64,000 nucleotides of DNA from JAJDUF01 sp965214295 (GCA_965214295.1 OZ243944.1:1550001-1614000), one strand, 5' to 3'. Positions 23,358-32,097 are shown, numbered from the stretch's first letter. A program made the numbers and translations. Notes: generated by a model from the sequence alone, not told the origin.

Positions 23358-24560
23358 TCAGGCCCCGGCGCCGATGCGCCGGCCGTGGCCGGTTGCCGCT
23401 GACGCGCCCAGGCGGTCGAGGCGGCGCATAGCTGCGCCCAACAGGATGGTCAGCACCACGGCGCTCACCGGGAAGACAACTATCACTTGCAAGGCCGTCA
23501 GCAGACCCCAGCGTTCGGCAATCAGGCCGATCAGCGGGACAACTAGACCGCCGACGCCGAACGCAAATCCCACCATCATGCCGCTCGCCAGCCCCACGTT
23601 CTCCGGCCAAAGATCCTGCGCCATCACGACAGTCACCGCGAACGACGACACCAGGAAAAATCCGGCGAGCGATAGTGCCGTGGCGGCTACGATGCCCTGA
23701 CTGTTGAGGAAGAGCAGCAGCGCCGGGGTCATCAACGCCAGCGTTGCCGCCAGCACCCGCAGGCGACCGATCCGGTCGGAGATCGGGCCGCCCAGCAAGG
23801 TGCCGATGGCGCCGCTGACGAGCAGCAGCGAGAGCATCCGGCTCGCCGTCGTTGCGGACTCGCCCACAACGTCAATGTAATACAGCGGGATGAAGGTATT
23901 CAGACTGACGGTAGCGGCCGAGCGCAGGATTACCACCAGCGTCAGCAGGATCATCGGTGCGAGCCGCGACCGCAGTGGCACCGCCATGCCACCACCGAAG
24001 CGGTGCAAAGAGACGCGCTGTTGCCGGGGCACGCACCACCAGATGAGGCCGGCAACGAGCAGACCGGGCACAGCGATGCCGAGCGTACCCGGCTCGCCGA
24101 ACTCTAGTACCAGCGCCGTCGCCAACAGCGGGCCGACGGCGACGCCGAGGTTTCCTCCGACAGTGAACAGCGAGGTCGCCGTGCCTCGCCGTGTGCCACT
24201 GTGCTGGCTGGCCAAACGATAGCCAAGCGGATGGAAAGCGGCAACGCCGATGCCGGCGAGCGCAAGCAGCAAGAGCAGGCCGCCATAGCCCGTTGCAAAA
24301 CCGGTGAGTGCCACCATTATTCCGGCTATGGTGCAGCCTAACGGCAGCAGTAAGCGTCCGGGGATACGGTCGGTGATGAGACCGACGAGGGGCTGCGTGA
24401 CCGACGCGGCGAATTGGAAGGCGCCGTTCAGAAAACCGAGACTGCCGTAGCTGAGGCCCAAGCTCCGCTGGAAGAACGGCAGCAGCGCCGGCACCGCCCC
24501 GGCGCTGAGATCCGTCGCAAGGTGGCCGAGGCTGAGGAGAATCAAGATGGAGCGGTTCAA
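23358..24560 (-). CDS. MFS transporter (fosmidomycin-resistance/Fsr-like)
   Basis: This 400-residue protein has twelve predicted membrane segments in the major facilitator pattern. The first span begins ILILLSLGHLATDLSAGAVPALLPF. The loop between spans 2 and 3 contains GLITDRIPGRLLLPLG, and later GGPISDRIGRLRVL mirrors it in the second half. The N-terminal LGHLATD resembles Fsr-type drug efflux pumps. The start is TTG 24560, since no in-frame ATG precedes the first span. The gene is downstream of a LysM gene on the same strand, 208 bases away. Efflux of a toxic small molecule is inference. Confidence 0.85.
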   Translation of the reverse strand: MNRSILILLSLGHLATDLSAGAVPALLPFFQRSLGLSYGSLGFLNGAFQFAASVTQPLVGLITDRIPGRLLLPLGCTIAGIMVALTGFATGYGGLLLLLALAGIGVAAFHPLGYRLASQHSGTRRGTATSLFTVGGNLGVAVGPLLATALVLEFGEPGTLGIAVPGLLVAGLIWWCVPRQQRVSLHRFGGGMAVPLRSRLAPMILLTLVVILRSAATVSLNTFIPLYYIDVVGESATTASRMLSLLLVSGAIGTLLGGPISDRIGRLRVLAATLALMTPALLLFLNSQGIVAATALSLAGFFLVSSFAVTVVMAQDLWPENVGLASGMMVGFAFGVGGLVVPLIGLIAERWGLLTALQVIVVFPVSAVVLTILLGAAMRRLDRLGASAATGHGRRIGAGA

Positions 24561-24768
24561 GAGCTACGGCCCTGCCCCACCCACGGAGTAGCGGCTCAAG
24601 TCATCACCAGCGGCAAAAGCTACCGAGCGCGTTACCATGCACGGTGCGGTTGACCAAGGGCGTGCCTATACGGCAGGTGCCAACACCCCGGGCGGCAGTG
24701 GGACACGCTACCCAGCCGGCAAGCCGGCAAGGCGTCTCACGCGCTGATTGCGGTGAGCAGCCGAACCG

Positions 24769-25047
24769 CTACTCGCTATCCGCGTCCTCCGGATTGATGG
24801 GATTCCCTTCCAGATCATATTTGGGATCGGGAATGGTCAGCTGAGTGCCGGGGTAGATTTCCCCTTCCGCATCCTCCAGGATACGGGCATTGCGCCGGTA
24901 GAGCCTCTCCCACTGCGCCTCACTGCCGTAGAACTTCCGGGCGATTGACCGGAGAGTCTCGCCGGAACCGGTGCTATAGGTGATCGGCGGTGTTTCGGGC
25001 TCCGCCTCCTCTTTGCTCCCCCCGAACAGCCAGTCTAAGATGCCCAT
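24769..25047 (-). CDS. small LysM-domain protein
   Basis: This 92-residue protein has a single LysM motif (about residues 23-75): YSTGSGETLRSIARKFYGSEAQWERLYRRNARILEDAE...YPGTQLTIPD. LysM binds N-acetylglucosamine-containing glycans, mainly peptidoglycan. No signal peptide is visible, so it may be a cytoplasmic or leaderless protein like those in the XkdP/YgaU group. The N-terminal MGILDWLFGGSKEEAEPE is short and acidic. ATG 25047 has GGAGGGGG upstream. The C-terminus is acidic. Confidence 0.85.
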   Translation of the reverse strand: MGILDWLFGGSKEEAEPETPPITYSTGSGETLRSIARKFYGSEAQWERLYRRNARILEDAEGEIYPGTQLTIPDPKYDLEGNPINPEDADSE

Positions 25048-25645
25048 GCTCCCCCTCCTGCGCTATGGAAAACCCCTGCGTTCCGTCGGATCGAGCGCCT
25101 GCTTGCCCTGCGGCCGGTACTTGCCCGGCGCGCGTATTGCCCCCTGCGCCGCGATTATAGCACTGAGTTGGGCATGGTACAATCGCGCGCAGCTTGGCGG
25201 GCCGATTATCCCCCCACAGGGCCTTTCCATATGTCACCCTGAGCAACATTGTGTCACCCTGAGCGGAGCGAAGGGTCTCTCCCTCGTGGCCAAGATTCTT
25301 CGCTCCGCTCAGAATGACCGGGTTGGCGGCGACTTTGGAAAGGCCCTCATCCCCCCACAGTTGTTATAGACTCCAAGACTGGCCTGCTGCGCCGGAGGAC
25401 GGCGCAGCGGCCAATGGGCATCGCCACCGGCCTCATTCCGCTGCGGCGTCCTCAGCGTCGGTTACCGCTCGCTGCCACTGACCGCTCGTTCTGCGCCGCA
25501 CGAGACTGCATCGGATTGTACGGAGCGAGCGCGTCAACCTTGGCGGTCGCTGGCGCGAGGGCGTCCTCGGCGTCACCAAGCGAGTCAACGCGACGTCTCG
25601 GCCGACTGGGCGGTGCCACGATACGGTTTTCCGCGTGGAGAGCAG
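25048..25645. other. 598-base intergenic region with a hairpin element
   Basis: This gap lies upstream of both the LysM gene (minus strand) and a glycosyltransferase gene (plus strand). It contains a 128-base element at 25219-25346 with 10-base perfect ends, GGGCCTTTCC and GGAAAGGCCC. Inside it is a perfect 15-base hairpin, CTGAGCGGAGCGAAG (25259-25273) with CTTCGCTCCGCTCAG (25298-25312). The stretch from about 25370 to 25640 has long open frames but no recognisable protein, so I leave it unannotated. Confidence 0.65.
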
Positions 25646-27010
25646 ATGCGCGTTTTTTTCGCCATGACCGGCCAGCTCTGGTACGGCGGCGTGGTCCAGC
25701 AGTCCATTCTGCTGATCCGCCACCTGCGCCAGCTTGGTTGTCAGGTGCTCCCCTTTGCGGCCGTAGCGCCACCCCACAACGACGAAATCCTTCCTGAGTT
25801 GTTGGACTACGAGCTAGGCTTCAATGTCGGCGACTACGCCCTCCGGCAGAAACCGTTTCCGCTCCGCTGGCTGGCCGGCTGGTTTGCACGGTGGCGTGTC
25901 GCGCACGGCGATCCGTTCACCGCTCGTGGTGGACATGCCGTTACCGGTCTCGACGTGGGACAAGTCGCTCACGAGCTAATCTATCGTCCCTCCCCAGCCG
26001 ATATAGAGCGTGTCAACCGCCTCCGGCGTGCCTTTGCCCCCGACGTGGACTACGCCTGCGAGCTTTCGATGGCTCGCTATTTCGGTCTGCTGGACGATCT
26101 CGACGTACCGCTGGTGGTGGCTGCCCAAGGCTTCGAGGTGATGAAACGGCGGGGCGTGGATATTACCCCCGAAATTCGCCGGAACGTCCAGCGGATAGAC
26201 CTGGTCATCTCGGGATCGGCTGCGAACGTGCGCCAGAACATCGCCGCCGATGTCCCGTTCCTCACTGCCAAGGCCCGTGTGGTCCCGTATGGCATCTCCA
26301 CCGACTACCTCACCGAGCTATCCGCCACCGAGGCGCAAGAGCGGACACACCGGTTCGTTCCCGCCACCGGTTCCACGAGCGACCGCGACTTCGTGGTCAG
26401 CGTCCTCAGTCGCATGGATATCGAAAAGGGCACCGACCTTGCGCTCCACGCCCTCCGCATTCTCCGCAACACTGGCGTCCCGGCACGGCTGCGGCTCATT
26501 GGCGATTCTCTGGATGGCGCCGCCTTCCGCTCCGTGATCCAGGACAAGATTCGGCTCCTCGATCTCACGGGCTACGTGGACTTGATCGGCCTGGTGCGGA
26601 ACAAGCGGGACAAGATCGCGCTCCTCCACACCAGCGATGCGTTTGCGGGCTGCTTCATTCGGTCCGAGCCGTTCGGCTTGGTGCTCCTTGAGGCCATGGC
26701 GACCGGTCTACCCGTTGTTGCCCCCGACACGGGCGCTGCGCCCGAAATCATCCACCGCACCGCTCGCCCTGCCGGTTGCCTCTACCGCACGAACGATACC
26801 GGGCAGCTTGCCGATCGGCTGCGCTGGCTGTACGAGCATCCCGACGAGGCGCGGCGTATGGGCCAAGCCGGCCGCGAGGCGGTCGCACGCTATTTCCACG
26901 CCGAGCGCATGGCCTTCGATGTGCGTGCCGTCTTCGAGGAGGCGATTGTGGCGCGGCGCCGGCAGCGCACACGAGCGCACCCCCGGCTCACCTCCGACGC
27001 TGCCGTCTAG
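25646..27010 (+). CDS. glycosyltransferase family 4-like protein
   Basis: The protein has 454 residues from ATG 25646, preceded by GTGGAGAGCAG. It is a GT-B fold glycosyltransferase. The N-terminal domain opens MRVFFAMTGQLWYGGVVQQSILLIRHL. The central stretch holds VVPYGISTDYL, SRMDIEKGTDLALHALRIL and LIGDSLDGAAF. The C-terminal donor-binding motif is EPFGLVLLEAMATGLPVVAPDTGAAPEI, with the conserved E-x7-E. These enzymes transfer a sugar from a nucleotide donor to lipid or polysaccharide acceptors. It stands alone, 285 bases before pspA. The acceptor is unknown. Confidence 0.87.
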   Translation: MRVFFAMTGQLWYGGVVQQSILLIRHLRQLGCQVLPFAAVAPPHNDEILPELLDYELGFNVGDYALRQKPFPLRWLAGWFARWRVAHGDPFTARGGHAVTGLDVGQVAHELIYRPSPADIERVNRLRRAFAPDVDYACELSMARYFGLLDDLDVPLVVAAQGFEVMKRRGVDITPEIRRNVQRIDLVISGSAANVRQNIAADVPFLTAKARVVPYGISTDYLTELSATEAQERTHRFVPATGSTSDRDFVVSVLSRMDIEKGTDLALHALRILRNTGVPARLRLIGDSLDGAAFRSVIQDKIRLLDLTGYVDLIGLVRNKRDKIALLHTSDAFAGCFIRSEPFGLVLLEAMATGLPVVAPDTGAAPEIIHRTARPAGCLYRTNDTGQLADRLRWLYEHPDEARRMGQAGREAVARYFHAERMAFDVRAVFEEAIVARRRQRTRAHPRLTSDAAV

Positions 27011-27295
27011 GGTCGCAGGGTCGCCATGCCGAGCACCCACCGGCATCCATGTTTCCCCGGAGATGTGGATGGGGCTAAAGGGCGGCCGCAGAGCAGGGCT
27101 GAAACCGGCGTGCCAGCGATTCGGTCTTTGTTAAGGGGCTGGAGTTGTCTCCGGTAGAGTAGCGGCCAGGGAGCTATGACAACCGCGGGTGTGCTCGTCT
27201 GAGACTGCCAGGAATGCTAGAGTTATCTGGGTAGGAAAGTGCTTGAAGTCGCATCGAGCCGGTAGTAGCGGCTAGGAAGGGATGAGTGCAGCAGC

Positions 27296-28027
27296 ATGGG
27301 CCTACTGGACCGAATCTCAACTATCTTGCGGACCAATGTTAATGCCCTCCTCGATGCCTCCGAGGACCCGCGGCGCACATTGGAACAGGTGATCCGAGAC
27401 ATGGCCGAGGCTATCGCCCAGGCGCGCGGACAAACGGCCGAGGTGATTGCCCAAGAGAAGCTGATCGAGGCCGATTACCTCAAGAACTGTCGTCTGGCCC
27501 AGGAGTGGGAGCGTAAGACCGAGTTGGCCTTGATCCACGGCGCCGATGACTTGGCCCGTGAAGCGCTCCGGCGGAAGATTGACTTCGAACGGAACGCGGA
27601 GATGCTCGCGCGGCAGTTGGCGGCCCAGCAAGAGATCACGGCCAAACTGAAGCGCGACCTCACTCAGCTGGAAGCAAAGTACGATGAGGCGATTCGTAAC
27701 CGCGATGCGCTGATCGCTCGTCACCGCACGGTGCTGGCCCAGCAGCAGGTCGCCCGGTCGTCTGCCCGCTTGAATCTCATGGACCCTAGCTCCGAGCTGG
27801 CCCGCATGGAAGCGCGTATCCGCGGCGAAGAGGCGCGTACGGCGGCCTACGCCGAAGTGACGGAGACGAGCCTGGACAAGCGGTTTGAGGCGTTGGAAAC
27901 GGACAGCGATATCGACCTGCAGTTAGCGGATATGAAGGCGCGGCTGCGTGGTAAGATACCCGCGCCTCCGCCAGCGGAAGCCGCAACGCAATCCAAGCCG
28001 GCTGCGCCAGCCGCCGATACCCCCTGA
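27296..28027 (+). CDS. pspA: PspA/IM30 family protein
   Basis: This 243-residue protein is dominated by coiled-coil helices. GLLDRISTILRTNVNALLDASEDPRRTLEQVIRDM is the PspA N-terminal signature, which in E. coli senses stress and binds membranes. Three long amphipathic helical stretches run from about residue 28 to 200, and a Pro/Ala-rich tail follows. In phage-shock and related systems PspA shells repair inner-membrane damage. No pspF, pspB or pspC is adjacent. The upstream 285 bases have no recognised gene and probably contain its promoter. Confidence 0.92.
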   Translation: MGLLDRISTILRTNVNALLDASEDPRRTLEQVIRDMAEAIAQARGQTAEVIAQEKLIEADYLKNCRLAQEWERKTELALIHGADDLAREALRRKIDFERNAEMLARQLAAQQEITAKLKRDLTQLEAKYDEAIRNRDALIARHRTVLAQQQVARSSARLNLMDPSSELARMEARIRGEEARTAAYAEVTETSLDKRFEALETDSDIDLQLADMKARLRGKIPAPPPAEAATQSKPAAPAADTP

Positions 28028-28058
28028 TGCGGTGCGAGGGTGGCGGCTCTCCCCGCTC

Positions 28059-28084
28059 GTCACTCCGGCGCAAGCCGGAGTCCA
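28059..28084. repeat. REP hairpin, ACTCCGGC stem type
   Basis: Arms ACTCCGGC and GCCGGAGT flank a CGCAA-like loop just after pspA. Compared with the ATTCCCGC family, three stem positions differ, each with its partner changed to keep pairing. Confidence 0.75.
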
Positions 28085-28191
28085 GGCGGCCGCGGCCACG
28101 GGATGCGATGTTCAGCGCAGTGACCGGGGAAATGTCAATAGAGCCTAGGCATCGGGCCAAGTTGCCCCGTCGACACCCGGCTCATCCTCCT

Positions 28192-28313
28192 GAGAGCTTT
28201 GCATACCTCGTCATTCCCGCGCAAGCGGGAATCCAAAAACCGGCCCCGCCAGGTTGGCGGGAGTGTGGGTACCGTCACCCCATCACTCCATCCAGGGGTT
28301 ATGCAAAGCTCTC
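28192..28313. repeat. MITE-like element with perfect 14-bp inverted ends
   Basis: The left end GAGAGCTTTGCATA (28192-28205) and right end TATGCAAAGCTCTC (28300-28313) are perfect inverted repeats. A REP hairpin (ATTCCCGC/GCGGGAAT) sits inside at about 28210-28235, and the AAAAACCGGCCC/GTTGGCGGG segments shared with 2681-2803 and 40348-40640 follow. The right end contains the stop codon of the RemA-like gene on the minus strand. The last codons of that gene therefore belong to the element. Confidence 0.8.
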
Positions 28314-28583
28314 CTCCTGGAAATACCCCCGGACCGGACGATCCGCAGCGGCGATGCGCCGGTACAACGTCTGCACGTGGAGGGTCGTGATCAGGATGCC
28401 GTTCGCAGTCACGATAGCGGAGCGTGGCGCTCCGGCCCCCTGGCTATCGCCTGGCGCTGCGGCACAGTTGGGCCGCAGCGCCTCGGAGATTGTTGCCAGG
28501 TTGAGGACGGCGACGATGCTTTCCCTGGATACCCACTGCCCCGCACCCACGTCAACCAGGCCGAGCAAATTTGATGTGGCCAC
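28299..28583 (-). CDS. RemA-like (DUF370) regulatory protein
   Basis: The protein has 94 residues from GTG 28583, with AGGAG just upstream. The pattern LLGLVDVGAGQWVSRESIVAVLN matches the beginning of RemA/DUF370 proteins, and later RSAIVTANGILITTLHVQTLYRRI matches the RAVI-TDSGHVILSA segment. In Bacillus, RemA binds DNA and activates matrix genes, so a DNA-binding regulator is likely here. The protein ends YFQEESFA, with its stop inside the right end of the palindromic element 28192-28313. Its start overlaps head-to-head with the start of the plus-strand gene at 28574. Confidence 0.7.
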   Translation of the reverse strand: MATSNLLGLVDVGAGQWVSRESIVAVLNLATISEALRPNCAAAPGDSQGAGAPRSAIVTANGILITTLHVQTLYRRIAAADRPVRGYFQEESFA

Positions 28584-30076
28584 TCTCTCCTGACCACGCC
28601 GGGACCGCGGCATTCGATTCGCTCCTGATCCGCCTCGGTCGGCAGCTACGCCGGCTCCCGCCGCGGCTGCGGTGCTCCTGGCGTCAGAGTATACGGAAGC
28701 TGCCGGAAATCACGATTGCCCCCCGTGCGCTCGACCGGCGGTACGCCTGGCTGGCTCTGACGGTTGCCTTCCTGGCAGCGCCGGGCGCAACCATCCTTGC
28801 CGTGCTGGCCGTTGCCCCAACCGGCACCTCCGGCCCAGTCCGTATCGCCAAGCCGGCGGTTGTTGCGCCGGCCGAGTGCGTGGACCGCCCCCAAGCGAGC
28901 CTATCCGTCGCGTCCGAACCGGGCACCCCGTTGCCGGACCAGCTCAAGGCCGGAACGGCGCGAGCTACGCCCGAGGCGCCACCCCCGGCCGAGTGGGCGA
29001 TGTCTCCACGCAACGCCATCGTCCCGGTCTCCGAGCAAGGCCAAGCCCCGGGAGACACGACGGATGGGGAGCCACCACTGCCGACCGCCACCCCGCCGTT
29101 CCGCCCAACGGTGTCCAAGCTAACCCCCGACGGCTGCTGCGCGACGTTTCTCTGGGCAGACGACAGTACCCATGTACTCTATTACGACCGGCGCAGTAGC
29201 GACGCTGCCGGTACCTGGTTGGTCAATGTAGACACCGGCGAGGAATGGCTGCTGCTACCGCTCTATGGCTATTTTTCACCCGACCGTTCGACGGTTGCCG
29301 TGCCGGAGCCTGAGAGTAGGCAGCTGCGGTTTCGGAAGTTGGCTACCGACGAGGAGTGGGTGCTCCCCAACCTACCTAGCCGGGTCCTCTTTGGCCCGCG
29401 AGGAGAGCTTATCGCGTTCACGCTGCGGCCCGCCGAGCGCCCGCTCGAACGAGGCGCCATCGGCCGGCCGGCCCAAGGCACCGCCCGCATCCTCGGCCCC
29501 ATTGTGATCTGGATTGCGGACGTTCGTGGCACGGAGGCGAAAGCGCTCGGCACCTTGCCCGGGGCACGCATTCATAGCTGGCTGCCCGACGGCTCGGCGC
29601 TCCTGGTGACGTGGCGCACCGTCGGCAAGCTGGAGACTTCACTCGGCCTCCTCGACCTGGAAACGGGCGAGGTCACGCTCCGAGCCACGGCGCCCCGGCT
29701 GCTGTCCGGTCGCCTCTCACCGGATGGGGAATGGGTCGCCTACCTCGCTGCCTTCACTGGCGATTTGCAACGCGATGGCCTGTGGGTCCAGCGTGTGCGT
29801 GGCGACGAAGCCCGCCGCCTCCCTATCTGGGGTGACTATCGCTGGGCGCCCGACTCGGCCAGCCTGATCGTGCTCCCACCGCGCCCCAAGGGAGCCGACA
29901 GCGACCGTTTCTGGCGTGCCGACGTAGACGGCGCGCCACCGCAGCCTCTGACCGACCCGGACGAGACGCGCTTTGCGATCACCAACAACGGCTGGGAGCT
30001 ATCACCCGACGGCAAGCGGATCGTCTTCACCTCCGCCACCGACCACAGTCTCTGGCTCCTCCGGCTCCAGCCCTAG
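28574..30076 (+). CDS. membrane-anchored beta-propeller protein (WD40/PD40-like)
   Basis: The protein has 500 residues from ATG 28574. A single hydrophobic span lies around residues 57-80 (YAWLALTVAFLAAPGATILAVLAV). A Pro/Ala-rich stretch to about residue 180 follows, and then a beta-propeller made of PD40-type blades: GCCATFLWADDSTHVLYYDR, LSPDGEWVAYLAAF, RWAPDSASLIVLPP and LSPDGKRIVFTS. Such proteins are often exported or membrane-bound sensors or TolB-like scaffolds. The start overlaps the divergent RemA-like gene by 10 nt, so either this start or the RemA start may be wrong; no later ATG is close. The 3' end shares a CTAG with the next minus-strand gene. Confidence 0.7.
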   Translation: MWPLSPDHAGTAAFDSLLIRLGRQLRRLPPRLRCSWRQSIRKLPEITIAPRALDRRYAWLALTVAFLAAPGATILAVLAVAPTGTSGPVRIAKPAVVAPAECVDRPQASLSVASEPGTPLPDQLKAGTARATPEAPPPAEWAMSPRNAIVPVSEQGQAPGDTTDGEPPLPTATPPFRPTVSKLTPDGCCATFLWADDSTHVLYYDRRSSDAAGTWLVNVDTGEEWLLLPLYGYFSPDRSTVAVPEPESRQLRFRKLATDEEWVLPNLPSRVLFGPRGELIAFTLRPAERPLERGAIGRPAQGTARILGPIVIWIADVRGTEAKALGTLPGARIHSWLPDGSALLVTWRTVGKLETSLGLLDLETGEVTLRATAPRLLSGRLSPDGEWVAYLAAFTGDLQRDGLWVQRVRGDEARRLPIWGDYRWAPDSASLIVLPPRPKGADSDRFWRADVDGAPPQPLTDPDETRFAITNNGWELSPDGKRIVFTSATDHSLWLLRLQP

Positions 30077-30255
30077 TACCGCGCGATCCGCTGCCGCGCA
30101 ATCCTGCGCTGCGCCTCGTCAAGCCGCCGGGAGGCACGGTCGAGCTGCTCGATCCGTGCAGCGATCTTCTGCCTAAGCTCCTCCGGGAGACCGAAGCCCT
30201 GAGGGCGAGCGCGGCGCTTGGTGCTATCCCGTGTGTCGGCTTCCTGGCTCGCCAT
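30073..30255 (-). CDS. small basic helical protein
   Basis: The protein has 60 residues from ATG 30255, or 61 from the preceding ATG 30258. It is charged and helical: LPEELRQKIAARIEQLDRASRRLDEAQRRIARQRIARY. I recognise no domain. It overlaps the preceding gene (30224-30475) by 32 nt on the same strand, so it is the third gene of an operon headed by the HD protein. Its stop overlaps the stop of the plus-strand propeller gene by sharing a CTAG. The small size makes the call tentative. Confidence 0.45.
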   Translation of the reverse strand: MASQEADTRDSTKRRARPQGFGLPEELRQKIAARIEQLDRASRRLDEAQRRIARQRIARY

Positions 30256-30475
30256 CATTCTCTTCCTCCTCCGCAACACCGCTGATTTCTTGCAACAGGA
30301 TGCGGTCCTCATTCATCTCCTGCTGGGCGGCTCGTAACTCCTCACGGCTTACCGCCTCCGTGGCCTCCTGCGCCTCGATTGCAGCTTCAGTACGCCGCGC
30401 GGCCTCTCGGGCCACTCGTTCACCGGCGTTAGCACCGAAGTAATAGCCCAGTACGGCACCAACGGAGCCGCTCAT
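30224..30475 (-). CDS. small protein with glycine-zipper-like N-terminus
   Basis: The protein has 83 residues from ATG 30475. That ATG overlaps the stop of the preceding HD-domain gene in an ATGA arrangement, indicating translational coupling. The N-terminus GSVGAVLGYYFGANAGERVAREA has Gly spacing like membrane-inserting glycine zippers. The rest is a charged helix (REELRAAQQEMNEDRILLQEISG). The family is not recognised. It overlaps the next gene by 32 nt. Confidence 0.55.
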   Translation of the reverse strand: MSGSVGAVLGYYFGANAGERVAREAARRTEAAIEAQEATEAVSREELRAAQQEMNEDRILLQEISGVAEEEENDGEPGSRHTG

Positions 30476-31017
30476 AGCCCCAGGTCGTCGCGGATTCCCT
30501 GCATTGCCTCGACTCCAATGGTTACGAACTCCGCCAAGGACAAGCCCAGATTTGGCTCGCAGGTGAGGATGTCGTCGCGGTCCACGCCGCGCGCGAAGGC
30601 CGTTTGCCGGAAGCGTTTGAGCACCCCTTTGGTCTTGACGCCGGCCAACCCCTGCGGGTGAAGCAGTGCGTAGGCCGTAATCAGCCCGGAGAGATGATCG
30701 CAAGCAAAGATGGCGGCATTGAGCGTATTATCCAGCGGCGCTTGGCCGCCGTGAGCCAGAATACCCTGCACAATCCGCTCCGATACCCCTTCCGCCCGGA
30801 CCCGCTCGACGATGACGTGCATATGACGGTCCGGGTCTTTTTCCGTTACCTCGTAGTCGGCATCATGGAGCAGGCCCACCAGTCCCCACTCGTCCTCGTC
30901 GGCCTCGAAGTGGCGCGCTAATGCCCGCATGATGGCCTCTACGGCCAGACAGTGCTTCTTCAGATTGGGGTCCGTCAGCATCTCGTCCACAATCGCCATC
31001 GCCTGGTTACGATCCAT
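30472..31017 (-). CDS. HD domain-containing hydrolase
   Basis: This 181-residue protein begins MDRNQAMAIVDEMLTDPNLKKHCLAVEAIMRALARHF. It then has GLLHDADYEVTEKDPDRHMHV with the HD metal dyad, followed by GILAHGGQAPLDNTLNAAIFACDHLSGL with further ligands. HD proteins of this size (HDIG type) hydrolyse nucleotides or phosphoesters. The first His (KKH) and the HD pair give the usual metal pattern. It heads a three-gene operon on the minus strand with two small proteins. The exact substrate is unknown. Confidence 0.85.
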   Translation of the reverse strand: MDRNQAMAIVDEMLTDPNLKKHCLAVEAIMRALARHFEADEDEWGLVGLLHDADYEVTEKDPDRHMHVIVERVRAEGVSERIVQGILAHGGQAPLDNTLNAAIFACDHLSGLITAYALLHPQGLAGVKTKGVLKRFRQTAFARGVDRDDILTCEPNLGLSLAEFVTIGVEAMQGIRDDLGL

Positions 31018-31090
31018 CCTTGCCTCTTTCTCTTCCTAGCCATCCCTCATGAGGCGCTGTTGACAGTTCCCGGTCACTTCCACAAATCCC

Positions 31091-31152
31091 GGTCATTCCC
31101 GCGAAAGCGGGAATCCGTCCCCTCTCCCACTAGGAGAGGGCCGGGGTGAGGG
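31091..31152. repeat. REP hairpin plus CTCTCCC/GGAGAGG hairpin
   Basis: A hairpin with ATTCCCGC/GCGGGAAT arms (about 31091-31117) is followed at once by CCCTCTCCCACTAGGAGAGGG and GGGTGAGGG. The pair lies between the HD operon and creatininase, both transcribed toward lower coordinates. Confidence 0.7.
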
Positions 31153-31190
31153 CCAGTGGCACCATCTTCTATCACCAACTTCAGCACAGT

Positions 31191-31955
31191 CTAGCACCGC
31201 GCGAAGTCCACCAAGAAGCGCCGGACCACCTCAATGGTCACTTCGAGCAAGCGCTGCCCCCGCTCACCGGAAGCCCCGCCGGCATCGTCGCTCACGCCGC
31301 CGGCCCGCTCGAAGGCGCCACGCTGCCGCACCAGCCCACCGAGCCGCGGCGTTGCCCAATTCTCGTCCGCTGGCGCCGCCGGCACACCGGCGCCCCGCTG
31401 ATCGAGGTTGATGATGTCCGGCCGCAGCGCCAGCATCAAGGAGGTCTCGAAGCCACCGGCATGACCGGGGATGCCCCCAAGTCCCTCCAGCCCCTCCGCG
31501 GCCAGTTCTTGTTCTGCCAGCGTCCAGTAGGAGACGGCCCCCACCGCGATATCGAGTTCGAGGGCCAGAGCGGAGGTCACGACGTCGTGAGGCGCCACGT
31601 TGCCGCCGTGCCCGTTCACCAACGCCACCCGCTTGCCCCCATGATGGGCAACGCACCGGATCAGGTCCTCGATCACCGCCATATAGGTCTGCACACTGAG
31701 CGACATCGAGCCGGCCCAGGGCAAGTGGTGGTGCGAGCTGCCATAGGTGACCGTCGGCGCCACGACAATCGGCACCTCACCCGCGGCGCGCGCCGCCGCG
31801 CTGCGAGCGATATGCTCGGCCACGCAGGAATCCACGATCAACGGCAAGTGCGGACCGTGCTGCTCCGTCGAGCCGGTCGGGATCACCACCGTCGCCCCTT
31901 GGTCGAATGCGTCTCGCGCTTCCAGGCGCGTCATCTCCGCCAACAGCAGTTTCAT
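31191..31955 (-). CDS. creatininase family amidohydrolase
   Basis: This 254-residue protein has the creatininase/MftE-type signature: VVIPTGSTEQHGPHLPLIVD (metal ligands Glu and His), then VAPTVTYGSSHHHLPWAGSMSL and RVALVNGHGGNV, which supplies a second set of ligands. AGGFETSLMLALRPD follows, with the third. These zinc or manganese enzymes hydrolyse amide bonds in cyclic or small substrates; formamide and mycofactocin-type members are also known. The C-terminal RAGGVSDDAGGASGERGQRLLEV is typical of the family. ATG 31955 has GGAGG upstream. The substrate here is unclear. Confidence 0.88.
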   Translation of the reverse strand: MKLLLAEMTRLEARDAFDQGATVVIPTGSTEQHGPHLPLIVDSCVAEHIARSAAARAAGEVPIVVAPTVTYGSSHHHLPWAGSMSLSVQTYMAVIEDLIRCVAHHGGKRVALVNGHGGNVAPHDVVTSALALELDIAVGAVSYWTLAEQELAAEGLEGLGGIPGHAGGFETSLMLALRPDIINLDQRGAGVPAAPADENWATPRLGGLVRQRGAFERAGGVSDDAGGASGERGQRLLEVTIEVVRRFLVDFARC

Positions 31956-32063
31956 CCCCTACCTCCCTCTGCCCCACTGTGCCACACGTGCCGATCTCAG
32001 GCCAAGTAGCAAGACTACTGCCGTGCTCACTGGGAATCGCTCGTCCCTCTCACCGCCAGGGTA

Positions 32064-32085
32064 GGGGCGCAGCATGCTGCGCCCC
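32064..32085. repeat. GGGGCGCAGC palindrome
   Basis: The perfect palindrome GGGGCGCAGCA/TGCTGCGCCCC lies in the short gap between the creatininase gene and the glycosyltransferase gene. Related palindromes with different inner bases occur at 37378-37399, 44987-45008 and 49386-49407. Confidence 0.75.
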
Positions 32086-32097
32086 ACGAGGCGGCCA

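Noticed and set aside
25414..25797. Open frames in the glycosyltransferase leader
   Set aside because: Several frames on both strands are open because of GC content; none shows a domain or consistent start, and they overlap the glycosyltransferase start.
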